Assembly (NCBI GenBank): GCA_020059465.1 | Contig: JAGVBZ010000002.1 | Span: forward strand, 1-61,387 | Reading direction: 5' to 3' | Source of the DNA: Brevinematales bacterium | GTDB taxonomy: Bacteria; Spirochaetota; Brevinematia; Brevinematales; GWF1-51-8 | Length of the DNA: 61,387 nt | Shown here: positions 7,217-14,882 of the stretch, in pieces | Numbering within the stretch: the stretch's first letter is position 1 | Layout of the letters: every line of letters begins with the position of its first letter | Notes under the pieces: generated by a model | Databases searched by the model: none | Told to the model about the DNA's origin: nothing | Seen by the model: only the letters and a program-made list of their open reading frames with translations | Translations under genes and position numbers: made by a program

Positions 7217-8380
7217 ATGGAATTGAATTATATCATCCTGAAACAGGGCAAAATCGCGGAGCAGATCGGCAGGGCGCTCGAGATGAAAACCGCGCTCGTT
7301 CTGAACTCCCGTCAGCGGAAATCCCTGTCCGGTACCGACGAATGGATGCGCCGGACAGCGCGCGTACTGGACGAATTGATCGCCGGGGGATATACGATTT
7401 TATCCTCGCTCGAGATGACGACCTATGAATTCACGGTCTGGTATGCCGGGTCGCACGGGGGGCGGCTGGCGGTATTCGTACCTGTATACGGCGGGGAGGA
7501 CGCGCGCGACGAGACGCTCCGGTGTATGACGGATTTCGGACTCGATCCGCGCCGCACGGTGTTTTTCCCGTATGTGACCGATGTACCCCGTCAGCGCCAT
7601 AAAGACCTCTGGCCCGAACGCGACGCCGGCCTGATGGCGGCGGCGGGGCTGGTTGTCCCGGTATCCATCCGTCCCGGGGGAAACCTCGAAACCCTGCTCG
7701 CGGGTATTGCACCTGAAAAAGTCCGGCGCGGTTATATGATCGATTACCCGGAAGGGCATCCCGTGAAACGGACGAAGCTCCCCGAAATGCCGCGAAAGAT
7801 GCTGCCCGGATGGGACTGCCTCACTCATTGGACATCGTCGTCGCACGGGCCGTTTCCCGGCGAAACATCCGCCGAATATTATGAATCGATCTTCGGCGAT
7901 ACCGCCGGATTTAGCCATTCCGCGCTTCACGCGCTCGGGCGGATCATCGGGAGCGGGGTGATCTACGGGGGTTCCGGCGGGATACGCGGCGGACGGCGCG
8001 CGGTGTCGTTTACGGCGGACGACCCCTATGAATCGCTCGGCAGGATGTTCTGGCGTTCCCGCCGGCAGCGTTATACGTTCGAGCCGTACGGGATAGCGTT
8101 CGACCGGGCATGGCTCGAATCGATCGGGGCGCGCCCGGTAATTTACGGCGCGGACGAGGATTATGACGAAATGGACGAATCCGATCAGCCGTTCTTCCAG
8201 AGTTCCGGGCGGGATAACCGTTGGGAAGGCGAGCGGGAATGGAGGATTGCGGGCGACCTGCGATTGAGCGGCGCCCCGCCGGGGAGTATCCGTATTATTG
8301 TGCCCGCGCGCGCGGACGAGGAAAGGCTTCGCGAATACGTCGGGATAATACCCGTTGAAGTCATCGTTCTCTCGGAATGA
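7217..8380 (+). CDS. Protein of unknown family, possible nucleotide-binding N-terminal half
   Basis: I do not recognise this 387-residue protein. The N-terminal half (about 20-150) alternates strands and helices; ALVLNSRQRKSLSGTDEW and the later GGYTILSSLEMTTYE loosely recall the SLOG/DprA Rossmann fold, in which SRQ..S and GxxxxSxL loops bind nucleotides, but this is only a resemblance. The C-terminal half (250-385) is rich in tryptophan and arginine, with FTADDPYESLGRMFWRSRRQ, YEPYGI-like FEPYGIAFDRAWLESIGARP and WEGEREWRI. That pattern suggests a second defined domain with conserved acidic and arginine residues. It has its own strong promoter and seems to be a single-gene unit, without membrane segments or signal peptide. 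Confidence 0.6.
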   Translation: MELNYIILKQGKIAEQIGRALEMKTALVLNSRQRKSLSGTDEWMRRTARVLDELIAGGYTILSSLEMTTYEFTVWYAGSHGGRLAVFVPVYGGEDARDETLRCMTDFGLDPRRTVFFPYVTDVPRQRHKDLWPERDAGLMAAAGLVVPVSIRPGGNLETLLAGIAPEKVRRGYMIDYPEGHPVKRTKLPEMPRKMLPGWDCLTHWTSSSHGPFPGETSAEYYESIFGDTAGFSHSALHALGRIIGSGVIYGGSGGIRGGRRAVSFTADDPYESLGRMFWRSRRQRYTFEPYGIAFDRAWLESIGARPVIYGADEDYDEMDESDQPFFQSSGRDNRWEGEREWRIAGDLRLSGAPPGSIRIIVPARADEERLREYVGIIPVEVIVLSE

Positions 8381-8418
8381 AAACTTGCCATATTCGATGA
8401 TAGGGATTAAATTATACT

Positions 8419-9117
8419 ATGAAAACAGGAAAAGTTTTTGCGATTGTTTTTACAGGGTTATTTCTAATGAACGGATGTGTCAATAAGGCGGACGCGGACT
8501 CCAAGAAAAAGACCGACACAGTAAGCGGCGCCACCCATTCGAGCGAGTTCCTTCCGGGTGAATGGACGAACTATAACGGCGTCGCGCTGGGGCCGATGAG
8601 CAGTTTCCGCGAGAACTCCATCAAGGGCGTGCAATATGTCGACGCGTCGAAATATACCCTGAAGTTCACGGGTATGGTCAAATCGAAACTCTCCCTGAAA
8701 TACGCCGAGGTCACCAACCTCGCGGCGGTACGCAAGCTCATCACGATCTACTGTGTCGAGGGATGGTCGGTGACTGTGCTATGGCAGGGAGTGCCGATGA
8801 AGACTCTCCTCAAGATGCCGGGGGTATCCGGCAGTCCGAAGACGGTAATATTCCGCGCGGCCGACGGCTATTCGACGTCGCTTCCCCTGCATGAGGTGCT
8901 CAAGAAGGATATGATACTCGCGTACAGCGCCAACGGGATACCCCTGCCCGCGAAGAACGGGTTTCCCTTTATATTAGTCGCCGAGGATAAGTGGGGGTAT
9001 AAATGGGCGCGATGGATCACGGAGATCGAACTGTCCGCGAATACGGACTACAAGGGGTACTGGGAACAGCGCGGGTATAACAACGACGCGAGCCTGAGCG
9101 GGCCGATATTCGAGTAG
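8419..9117 (+). CDS. Molybdopterin-fold oxidoreductase-like lipoprotein
   Basis: This 232-residue protein begins with a signal peptide ending FLMNGC, so Cys20 is probably lipidated. The rest matches the sulfite-oxidase/MsrP molybdopterin-binding fold: an early strand with YTLKFTGMVKSKLSL, a central IYCVEGWSVTVLWQGVPMKTLL with the cysteine that binds Mo in active family members, and the C-terminal PLPAKNGFPFILVAEDKWGYKWARW. Family members are about 200-350 residues. Whether it binds Mo cofactor is inferred from the conserved Cys only; some family members bind none. It would act outside the cytoplasmic membrane. No partner heme subunit is adjacent. Confidence 0.75.
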   Translation: MKTGKVFAIVFTGLFLMNGCVNKADADSKKKTDTVSGATHSSEFLPGEWTNYNGVALGPMSSFRENSIKGVQYVDASKYTLKFTGMVKSKLSLKYAEVTNLAAVRKLITIYCVEGWSVTVLWQGVPMKTLLKMPGVSGSPKTVIFRAADGYSTSLPLHEVLKKDMILAYSANGIPLPAKNGFPFILVAEDKWGYKWARWITEIELSANTDYKGYWEQRGYNNDASLSGPIFE

Positions 9118-9120
9118 AGG

Positions 9121-9453
9121 TTATTTTATCAGGCTTTTTAGAAGTGCTGGAATTTTATCCGTAATAATATTCCAAATAATCACATCGTCTATACCGAAGT
9201 ATTTATGTGTAATGATATCTCGGAGACCCGCCATTTCTCTCCATTCGATATCCTTATGCTTCGCTCTGATCTCATCAGGTATTTTTTTAGCCGCTTCGCC
9301 AATAATCTCAAGGTTTCTGAGAATCGCGTCATGTTTTACCCAATCTTCGACAAATTCGCTATATCCCGTATTTTCAGTGAGTGATACGATTTTTCTGGAC
9401 GAATCAATAATATCGCTAATGAATAAGCTATAATCCCTTTTATTCCCCGACAT
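9121..9453 (-). CDS. hepT: HepT-like HEPN RNase toxin
   Basis: This 110-residue DUF86-type HEPN protein carries RDIITHKYF near residue 80, which fits the RX4HXY motif (R, H and Y) of the HepT RNase toxins. It opens with MSGNKRDYSLFISDIIDSSR. In the described HepT-MntA system the toxin cleaves RNA and is silenced when MntA adenylylates the motif tyrosine. I chose the Met at 9453, which gives a 14-base overlap with the mntA end, in preference to an upstream start at 9501 that adds 16 unusual residues. It is the last gene of a leftward glyQ-mntA-hepT run and lies 3 bases from the convergent gene at 8419-9117. Confidence 0.85.
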   Translation of the reverse strand: MSGNKRDYSLFISDIIDSSRKIVSLTENTGYSEFVEDWVKHDAILRNLEIIGEAAKKIPDEIRAKHKDIEWREMAGLRDIITHKYFGIDDVIIWNIITDKIPALLKSLIK

Positions 9454-9742
9454 ATATTGTCTCTTCCAATACCTTTTCTTTATACTCCTTCCGGAGGGCA
9501 TTAGCGGTTACTACATCAGCCTTCATTCCAAGCCGGTCTTCGATGAAAAATTTCAGGTGCATATAATGATCGAACGTTGCCTCACCCGGCCGGAATTCCA
9601 CGAGGAGATCGAGGTCGCTGTCGGGGGAGTTTTCTCCACGCGCTGTTGAACCGAATACCCCGAGTTTTTCCACGCCATAGGCATTACGGAAATGTTCCAG
9701 ATTATTCGATAAAAACGCAGTAATGTCTTGATAGTTAGACAA
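9440..9742 (-). CDS. mntA: MntA-like nucleotidyltransferase antitoxin
   Basis: The 100-residue MNT-fold protein has GVFGSTARGENSPDSDLDLL, with the GS-x9-DxD catalytic signature, and a third acidic residue near KADVVTANAL. In the HepT-MntA system this enzyme AMPylates HepT to neutralise it. The start is TTG at 9742, behind GGAGG (9750-9754 region on the minus strand), and this ribosome site overlaps the glyQ stop. It is therefore likely transcribed and translated with glyQ, an essential housekeeping gene. Unlike the other TA modules here, I found no duplicated host sequence around this pair. Confidence 0.85.
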   Translation of the reverse strand: MSNYQDITAFLSNNLEHFRNAYGVEKLGVFGSTARGENSPDSDLDLLVEFRPGEATFDHYMHLKFFIEDRLGMKADVVTANALRKEYKEKVLEETIYVGE

Positions 9743-9751
9743 TTTTACCTC

Positions 9752-10636
9752 CTACGCGCTCTTCTTCTGGCGCTTGAGGAGCGGGAATCCCAGTTCCTCG
9801 CGCTTCTTGAGGTACGCCGCCGCGACCGCCGCCGCCATCTTCCGCACCCGCAGGATATACGACTCCCGCTGGGTGACCGATATCGCCCCGCGTGCGTCCA
9901 GCACGTTAAATGTGTGCGAGCACTTCATCGTGTAGTCGTACGCCGGGAGCACAGCGCCCATCTCCAGCGCGCGGAAACATTCGCCCTCGTACTCGTCGAA
10001 CCATTTATTATGCAATGCGATATCCGCGACTTCGAAGTTATATTTGGAGAACTCCTGCTCGATCTGCTGGTGCAGGTCGCCGTAGGTGAACTCGTCGTTC
10101 CACTGGATATCGAAAATGTTCTTCCTGCCCTGCAGGTACATCGCGATCCGTTCGGTGCCGTAGGTGATCTCCGAGGGGATGGACACGAGGTCGATCCCTC
10201 CGCATTGCTGGAAATAGGTGAACTGGGTGATCTCCATCCCGTTCAGCCACACCTCCCATCCGAGTCCCCATGCGCCGAGGGTGGGCGATTCCCAATCGTC
10301 ATGCACAAAACGGATGTCGTGCTCATGCAGGACCAGTCCGAGCGACTCGAGGCTTTGGAGGTAAAGGTCCTGTATATTATCGGGGGACGGTTTCATGATG
10401 ACCTGGAACTGGAAGTAATACCCCAGCCGGTTGGGGTTTTCGCCGTAACGCCCGTCCGCGGGGCGCCGCGACGGCTCGACATAGGCGACATTCCACGGCT
10501 CGGGGCCGAGCGCGCGCAGGAATGTGTCGGGGTTGAACGTACCCGCGCCTTTTTCGATATCGTATGGTTCGCGGATCAGGCATCCCTGTTTCGCCCAGAA
10601 TTCTTTCAGCTTGAAAATGAGGTTCTGAAATGTCAT
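9752..10636 (-). CDS. glyQ: Glycine-tRNA ligase alpha subunit
   Basis: This 294-residue catalytic subunit of the alpha2-beta2 glycyl-tRNA synthetase charges tRNA-Gly. It starts [20 protein letters not shown], and shows [20 protein letters not shown] and [19 protein letters not shown], all hallmarks of GlyQ. Length is typical (about 290-300). The beta-subunit gene glyS, which usually follows glyQ directly, is absent from this window; a MntA/HepT pair occupies that spot. The promoter at 10663-10691 lies within a 39-bp repeat that is duplicated beyond a HicAB module. Confidence 0.95.
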   Translation of the reverse strand: MTFQNLIFKLKEFWAKQGCLIREPYDIEKGAGTFNPDTFLRALGPEPWNVAYVEPSRRPADGRYGENPNRLGYYFQFQVIMKPSPDNIQDLYLQSLESLGLVLHEHDIRFVHDDWESPTLGAWGLGWEVWLNGMEITQFTYFQQCGGIDLVSIPSEITYGTERIAMYLQGRKNIFDIQWNDEFTYGDLHQQIEQEFSKYNFEVADIALHNKWFDEYEGECFRALEMGAVLPAYDYTMKCSHTFNVLDARGAISVTQRESYILRVRKMAAAVAAAYLKKREELGFPLLKRQKKSA

Positions 10637-10662
10637 TGCCGGCTCCTTAATTAAGGTAAGGT

Positions 10663-10701
10663 ATTATAACGGAAAACGCGGGGCTGGGCAAATTTGCACG
10701 G
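10663..10701 (-). repeat. Direct repeat carrying the glyQ promoter, proximal copy
   Basis: These 39 bp are identical to 11236-11274. On the minus strand they contain TTGCCC (10686-10691), a 17-base spacer and TATAAT (10663-10668), a good promoter that reads into glyQ. The HicAB module lies between this copy and the other. Confidence 0.9.
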
Positions 10702-10713
10702 CTAGGGTAATAG

Positions 10714-10935
10714 TTATTTTAATAATCTTATAAAATCCTCAGGGGTCAATCCCGACTGTCTGATGATAGATTTCAGAGTGGTAATAGTCAAATCGTGATT
10801 ATGAACTGGGACAGTAACTAGGAGATTGCCTTTCTTCAGCTGGGTATGACTTCCTTTTGTCCGGACAGTCATGAAACCTACTCTTTCAAGGGCTTTCAAT
10901 ACTTCTTTCGGTTTTGCTACAGGGTATTCAGGCAT
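10714..10935 (-). CDS. hicA: HicA-family mRNA interferase toxin
   Basis: This small double-stranded-RNA-binding-fold toxin (YcfA/HicA) is 73 residues from the Met at 10935. It has VLKALERVGF at the N-terminus, the catalytic-histidine region TKGSHTQLKKG and the typical VPVHNHDLTITTLKSIIRQ tail. HicA toxins cleave mRNA independently of translation and are blocked by HicB. The start overlaps the end of hicB by 8 bases; an upstream Met at 10959 is possible but adds residues outside the family pattern. The gene order is hicB-hicA, the reverse of the classic hicAB order. Confidence 0.88.
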   Translation of the reverse strand: MPEYPVAKPKEVLKALERVGFMTVRTKGSHTQLKKGNLLVTVPVHNHDLTITTLKSIIRQSGLTPEDFIRLLK

Positions 10936-11209
10936 AAGTATGAACCTGAAGATCGACATGAATTTTGAAGGTCGATGCGATTCGCGGGTCGTTCGACAAT
11001 ACCGGGTTATCCGCGGCGGGTATGGGGCGGACGATGGGGAGATTGCTTTCGAGCGCGGATTCGATATAGAGATTGACCGCCTCGATCAGACTGCTTTTCG
11101 CTTCTTCGGCAGTCGATCCGTCCGAGGCCACATCGGTATCTATGCATAACGCGCTATAACCATTTTTTTCCTTTAAAATAACGCCCGTGAATATCAGCAC
11201 GTTTTCCAT
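10928..11209 (-). CDS. hicB: HicB-family antitoxin
   Basis: This is a 93-residue partial-RNase-H-fold HicB antitoxin with the motif GYSALCIDTDVASDGSTAEE and AVNLYIESALES. It neutralises the HicA encoded directly downstream. There is no clear C-terminal DNA-binding helix-turn-helix or ribbon-helix-helix, so autoregulation is doubtful. The Met at 11209 follows AAGGAG at a good distance and is preferred to the one at 11224. It is expressed from the promoter in the distal copy of the glyQ promoter repeat, 27 bases upstream of the RBS region. Confidence 0.82.
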   Translation of the reverse strand: MENVLIFTGVILKEKNGYSALCIDTDVASDGSTAEEAKSSLIEAVNLYIESALESNLPIVRPIPAADNPVLSNDPRIASTFKIHVDLQVHTYA

Positions 11210-11235
11210 CCGCCGCTCCTTCAAAGAACTGAAAC

Positions 11236-11274
11236 ATTATAACGGAAAACGCGGGGCTGGGCAAATTTGCACGG
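11236..11274 (-). repeat. Direct repeat carrying a promoter, distal copy driving hicBA
   Basis: This exact copy of 10663-10701 carries TTGCCC (11259-11264), 17 bases, TATAAT (11236-11241) on the minus strand. It now drives hicB-hicA. The flanking bases differ from the proximal copy on both sides. Confidence 0.9.
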
Positions 11275-11291
11275 ATATAACATGATGGCTA

Positions 11292-11320
11292 TTGACAAAA
11301 AACCCGCCCGATGCTAATAT
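11292..11320 (+). promoter_or_regulatory. Promoter of the small membrane protein cluster
   Basis: TTGACA (11292-11297), a 17-base spacer and TAATAT (11315-11320) precede the small gene at 11366. It diverges from the hicBA promoter. Confidence 0.7.
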
Positions 11321-11365
11321 GATTTACATGAGCGCGAAGGCGTTCTGATAATCAGGAGGATGTGT

Positions 11366-11563
11366 ATGAAGATTATCTCCGGTATTTTTACCACATTGGG
11401 CGGTCTTGCCGCGTTATCGCTGATTTACCCTCTGTTCGGGTATAAGATTGTCGGGATGCCCGAAGATTTTATTTATACCCCGCTTCATTTCGTGATCGCC
11501 GGCGCGCTTGTGGCACTGGGCGTCGTATTCCTGGTAATCGGCGCTAAGGCACGGCAGAAATAG
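11366..11563 (+). CDS. Small two-helix membrane protein, copy 1 of 3
   Basis: This 65-residue protein has two predicted membrane helices (about residues 3-25 and 42-60), separated by a short loop containing the conserved P-E/D-D/E-(F/W)-I/T-Y-T-x-x-HF motif. It is a paralogue of the proteins at 11684 and 11977; all share LPL-type first-helix ends, HFxIxGxLxxLG and a basic C-terminal tail. AGGAGG at 11354-11359 selects the Met at 11366 over the one at 11360. The family is unknown to me. Three tandem copies suggest a recently amplified small membrane protein with a common function. Confidence 0.7.
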   Translation: MKIISGIFTTLGGLAALSLIYPLFGYKIVGMPEDFIYTPLHFVIAGALVALGVVFLVIGAKARQK

Positions 11564-11683
11564 TCTTTCGATAATTGTTCCTTTTTTATGGAGCTGCGTA
11601 TTTAATACGGATAATGAATAAACACCGCTCTTTCCTTCGCGGGAAGTATAAGCAGGTGCTATCGGCTGAATAGTGGAGGTATA

Positions 11684-11890
11684 ATGAGAGCGTTGTGCGG
11701 CATTATCAATATAGCAGGCATTTTCGCGGCGGCATCGTTAATACTGCCTCTTCTGGGATTTAAGATCAAACTGATGCCGGATGAATGGATATATACCACA
11801 GAACATTTTATTGTCGCGGGTATTCTGACCGGATTGGGTATTATCTGCGGAATCATACTGTTCACCATGAAAAAGCCGGAAGCAAAATAA
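11684..11890 (+). CDS. Small two-helix membrane protein, copy 2 of 3
   Basis: The 68-residue protein repeats the architecture of its neighbours: helix 1 (residues 3-25), a loop with MPDEWIYTTEHFIV, helix 2 (43-62) and a lysine-rich end. It is closer to copy 3 than to copy 1. GGAGG lies 8 bases upstream of the ATG. The 120-base gap after copy 1 has no terminator I can see, so the three may be cotranscribed. Confidence 0.7.
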   Translation: MRALCGIINIAGIFAAASLILPLLGFKIKLMPDEWIYTTEHFIVAGILTGLGIICGIILFTMKKPEAK

Positions 11891-11976
11891 TCCGGTCCGG
11901 CAGTGTTATGGTTGTTAAAGACATATTATAGTGATAGATTTTCATAGGCTTCGCATCACTTAGAAACGGAGGCATC

Positions 11977-12189
11977 ATGAAAGGGATATTAGGTATCATC
12001 GGAATATTAGGCCTATTCTCGGCGCTGACTCTCATTCTGCCGCTTCTCGAACACCAGCTGATCTTTTTTCCGGACGAATGGACTTACACTGCCGAGCATT
12101 TTATCATCGGGGGTATTCTCACCGGGGTGGGTATCATCTGTATCATCGTTCTGTTTGCCCTAAAGAATAAAGAGACCCAAGCGAAATAA
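11977..12189 (+). CDS. Small two-helix membrane protein, copy 3 of 3
   Basis: The 70-residue protein has the shared loop FPDEWTYTAEHFIIGG and the two hydrophobic helices of its paralogues, and a GGAGG ribosome site. It shows the most hydrophobic first helix of the three. No catalytic residues are evident; the invariant histidine in the HF motif and the acidic-aromatic loop are the only polar conserved points. Confidence 0.7.
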   Translation: MKGILGIIGILGLFSALTLILPLLEHQLIFFPDEWTYTAEHFIIGGILTGVGIICIIVLFALKNKETQAK

Positions 12190-12280
12190 CTCCCGGGGCC
12201 GTATCTCCGTGCTCCCGCGATTGACCAACTCCAGTCGTGAAATGACGGCTTCTTTTAATCCGTTTATTGAGGTGATTCGC

Positions 12281-12793
12281 GTGAATAGTAGAATAACCAT
12301 AGGTATACTCGCTGAATCAGATATCCCTGCTATAATTCAGGCGATGCTGGAATCCGGCAGCCCCCGGAGTGACGAGTATTACCGGCAATGCCTCGATGAA
12401 CAGGTTAAGAACAAGCGTATCGTGCTGACCGCATTTTCCGGCGGACATTTCGGGGGACAGGCGAACCTGATTTTTACATCGAAATATCCGTACTTCCGTG
12501 AGAAAAATATTCCTGAGATCAATGACCTGTTTGTCATACCGGAGTACCGCGATAAAGGCGTAGCCACTGCTTTAATGGCCGAAGCTGAGGCAAGGCTTCG
12601 CGGGAAATTTCACGCCGTCGGGCTGGGTGTGGGGCTATACCGGGATTACGGGAACGCCCAGAAACTCTATGTCAAATTGGGCTATATCCCCGACGGGAAC
12701 GGGATATGCTATAAAAATACTGCGGTAGTCCCCGGGGCGAGCGTGACTGTGGACGACGATCTGCTGATGTATTTCATTAAACAGCTTTTATGA
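12281..12793 (+). CDS. GNAT-family N-acetyltransferase
   Basis: This is a GNAT acetyltransferase of about 170 residues. Strand beta4 (INDLFVIPEYRDKGVATALM) carries the acetyl-CoA pyrophosphate-binding loop R-D-K-G-V-A-T, and LGVGLYRDYGNAQKLYVKLG is the usual beta5/helix region. The substrate is unknown. I chose the GTG at 12281 because GAGGTG sits just upstream; an in-frame ATG-type start at 12209 would add a non-conserved 24-residue extension. It follows the three small membrane proteins in the same direction. Confidence 0.8.
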   Translation: MNSRITIGILAESDIPAIIQAMLESGSPRSDEYYRQCLDEQVKNKRIVLTAFSGGHFGGQANLIFTSKYPYFREKNIPEINDLFVIPEYRDKGVATALMAEAEARLRGKFHAVGLGVGLYRDYGNAQKLYVKLGYIPDGNGICYKNTAVVPGASVTVDDDLLMYFIKQLL

Positions 12794-12814
12794 TACCGCC
12801 CGTTCAAGGGGGAT

Positions 12815-12970
12815 ATTGACAAACTATTTTAGTCATTGCGATGCCGCGCTATAAAAAACTATTGGGGCGCGGTAGAAGCAATCTAATTTCATGCCATCCA
12901 AAGACTAAAACAGACTGCTTCACCGCGTTGCGGGTTCGCAGTGACAGAAAATTATCGCATTTCCTTGTTA
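12815..12970. repeat. MITE-like palindromic repeat, copy A
   Basis: This non-coding element of about 155 bp has inverted ends built from TCATTGCGA...GAAGCAATCT on the left and AGACTGCTTC...TCGCAGTGACA on the right. It is homologous to copy B at 26254-26391 across most of its length, including TTGAC at the left and AAAACAGACTGCTTCA in the centre. It is flanked by near-identical 15-17 bp sequences sharing TCAAGGGGGAT (12798-12814 and 12979-12993), which look like a target duplication. The right flank contains the ribosome site of the gene at 12997. Confidence 0.75.
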
Positions 12971-12996
12971 ATTAACACGCCCTCAAGGGGGATGAT

Positions 12997-13944
12997 ATGA
13001 AAACGTTTCTTTCCATACTGCTTATCATGCTGTACAGCTTCGCTTTTTCCGCCGAGCATACCCTGTCCGAACTTGGGCTGAAAATCGATATACCCGCCGG
13101 GTGGACGGTGAAGGAAACCCCGTTCTCGATCGAGGCGTCCGAACCCTCCGGGAAATATAAGATCGCCGTCAATATGAACTTCGTACTGAGCCCGAAGACG
13201 TTCGGCGAAAAGGACATGGTCAAGGAACTCGAACGGTACTGCGCGGCTGCGGCGGGGACGAATATCGGGGTGATCGACTCCGGGCGTGTGACATTCATGG
13301 GGATATCCGCGCTCTTCGCGGGATACCGTTACATCGCGTCCGGGGGCGTGAAGCACTGCGCGGTCACCTACGTGTTCGACACCAAGGCCGGGAAGGCGCA
13401 GTTGACCGCGGACAGTCGGATGGACGCGCTATACGACGCGGGATTCCTACTCGAGGATATTGTGAAAAGCCTCGCGTCCGTGAAGGGCGCCGGGGGATAC
13501 TCGCCCAAATCGCAGGATATGTACTTCTATACCGCGAACCTGAAAATGACCGTGCCCGCCGATTGGAAACCGGCGATTTCCGGGGGAAAGATTACCGGGA
13601 AAACGAAGCAGGGCCTGACTTGGGCGTTCGAGGTATACCCGGAGAGCGTGTTCGAGATGAAATCGCAGTCCCAGATCACCGCGCTCCTGAAAAAGACCGC
13701 GATGGAGCGTTACGGGAAGGAATTGCAATACTTCGGGGAAAGCGCGATCGGCGGGAAGGGTATGACATTCGTCGCACTGCATTTCAGCACCAAGGATAAA
13801 AAGATGACCTGTATGTACTATCTGGTCGATACCGGATTGAACACATTCCTTTTTTCCACCGAGGCCTCAGGCGACGGGTTCGTGATGAGTTCCAAGGAGA
13901 TCGAGTCGTTCATGAAGAGCTTCAAGCCCCTCACCGACTGGTAG
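12997..13944 (+). CDS. Exported protein with two repeated PsbP/DcrB-like domains
   Basis: The 315-residue protein has an N-terminal signal peptide (MKTFLSILLIMLYSFAFSA). The mature part is two tandem domains of about 145 residues each. The first begins LGLKIDIPAGWTVKE and the second LKMTVPADWKPAI; each continues with an alternating strand pattern and ends with an amphipathic helix (LVEDIVKSL-like and ESFMKSFKPL). This pattern, a VPxxW strand and a C-terminal helix, is seen in PsbP/DcrB/DUF1795-fold proteins, though the family match is only by eye. The function is unknown. A repeat insertion (copy A) lies in its leader next to the GGGGG ribosome site. Confidence 0.65.
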   Translation: MKTFLSILLIMLYSFAFSAEHTLSELGLKIDIPAGWTVKETPFSIEASEPSGKYKIAVNMNFVLSPKTFGEKDMVKELERYCAAAAGTNIGVIDSGRVTFMGISALFAGYRYIASGGVKHCAVTYVFDTKAGKAQLTADSRMDALYDAGFLLEDIVKSLASVKGAGGYSPKSQDMYFYTANLKMTVPADWKPAISGGKITGKTKQGLTWAFEVYPESVFEMKSQSQITALLKKTAMERYGKELQYFGESAIGGKGMTFVALHFSTKDKKMTCMYYLVDTGLNTFLFSTEASGDGFVMSSKEIESFMKSFKPLTDW

Positions 13945-13982
13945 TATGATGCGGGATCAAAACGGGATAGACCGTCTGCGAT

Positions 13983-14009
13983 AAAAAAAACGCCCGCGAG
14001 GGGCGTTTT
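13983..14009. terminator. Bidirectional terminator between convergent genes
   Basis: The stem AAAACGCCC (13987-13995) pairs with GGGCGTTTT (14001-14009) across a 5-base loop. A-rich and T-rich tracts on the two sides serve the genes ending at 13944 and 14040. Confidence 0.85.
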
Positions 14010-14039
14010 ATAATGCGGATTATTGCGTCAGCTGTAACT

Positions 14040-14882
14040 TTATTTCCAGAAGTCGCCGCCGTTATGGGATATCTGAACCGGATACCCGGCCTTATCGAGC
14101 TCCTTAAGACAATCGGCCCAGATGCCCCATGCTTCCTTTTTCTGAAGCTGCATCGCGGCGGCCATACCCTGAGTCTTCATCCATTCGTTAAACTGCTTGG
14201 GAGTCATCTTCTTATTCGCGCCCATCAGTTTCTGGTAGGCGAGGAGCATGATCTTATCGGCATCGTTCGCCATCTCATCGTCCATATCCTTCTGGTACGA
14301 ACGGTAGTAGAGGGCGTTGAGGCCGCCGTACTGAGCCTTGAGCGCGTCGAATTCCTTCTGGGTATGCCCGAACTGTCCGATCTGCATCATCATCATGATC
14401 AGCGGGAAGGGCAGCATACTGTAGTCCAGCGCGGATTCGTCGCCCTGCATATACTTACTCAGTTCCTTTTTCTGCGCGGCAAGGTCTTTATAGGTGATAT
14501 CCACGCTTCCCAATTCGTAGCCGTCGGGACTGTTGTAGGTAAACTTGTACCCCCCGGTAAATTCGTTATCTCCGCCCGGGACGACCTTGACCATTTTATC
14601 GTCCTTGCCCATCAGTCCCTTGTAGTACGCGGCGATGGTTTCGATATTATCCTTGGACAGGCGCGTCAGACGCACGAGGTTCTCGTCGAATCCGCCGCCG
14701 CCCTTACCCTCGACTAACGACTTCAGGACGTCAACCCCCGTGACCGTAAGCACAGGAACGCTGTTCTTGTACATTTTCAGTGTTTTCATCGGGATATTCG
14801 GCCCGCCGCCGTCGGGGAAAACCAAACCCTTAGAAAGCAATACCGCCCCCATGATTGCCATAAAAAAGCCTATGCGTTTCAT
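14040..14882 (-). CDS. Exported protein of unknown function
   Basis: This 280-residue protein has an N-terminal signal peptide (KRIGFFMAIMGAVLLSKGLVF). The mature part is mostly helical, with PVLTVTGVDVLKSLVEGKG near the N-terminus, a run of methionines (LPFPLIMMMMQIGQFGHT), and a C-terminal half rich in KKMTPKQFNEWMKTQGMAAA. I recognise no family. It is a single-gene unit with a terminator shared with the convergent gene. Secretion to the periplasm or surface is inferred from the signal peptide alone. Confidence 0.55.
   Translation of the reverse strand: MKRIGFFMAIMGAVLLSKGLVFPDGGGPNIPMKTLKMYKNSVPVLTVTGVDVLKSLVEGKGGGGFDENLVRLTRLSKDNIETIAAYYKGLMGKDDKMVKVVPGGDNEFTGGYKFTYNSPDGYELGSVDITYKDLAAQKKELSKYMQGDESALDYSMLPFPLIMMMMQIGQFGHTQKEFDALKAQYGGLNALYYRSYQKDMDDEMANDADKIMLLAYQKLMGANKKMTPKQFNEWMKTQGMAAAMQLQKKEAWGIWADCLKELDKAGYPVQISHNGGDFWK

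Noticed and set aside
9117-9760. Duplicated host sequence around the MntA/HepT pair after glyQ
   Set aside because: I compared the glyQ end and the end of the gene at 8419 with the opposite flank and found no copy.
9728-10654. A 308-codon open frame on the plus strand
   Set aside because: It is antisense to glyQ and has no recognisable protein pattern.
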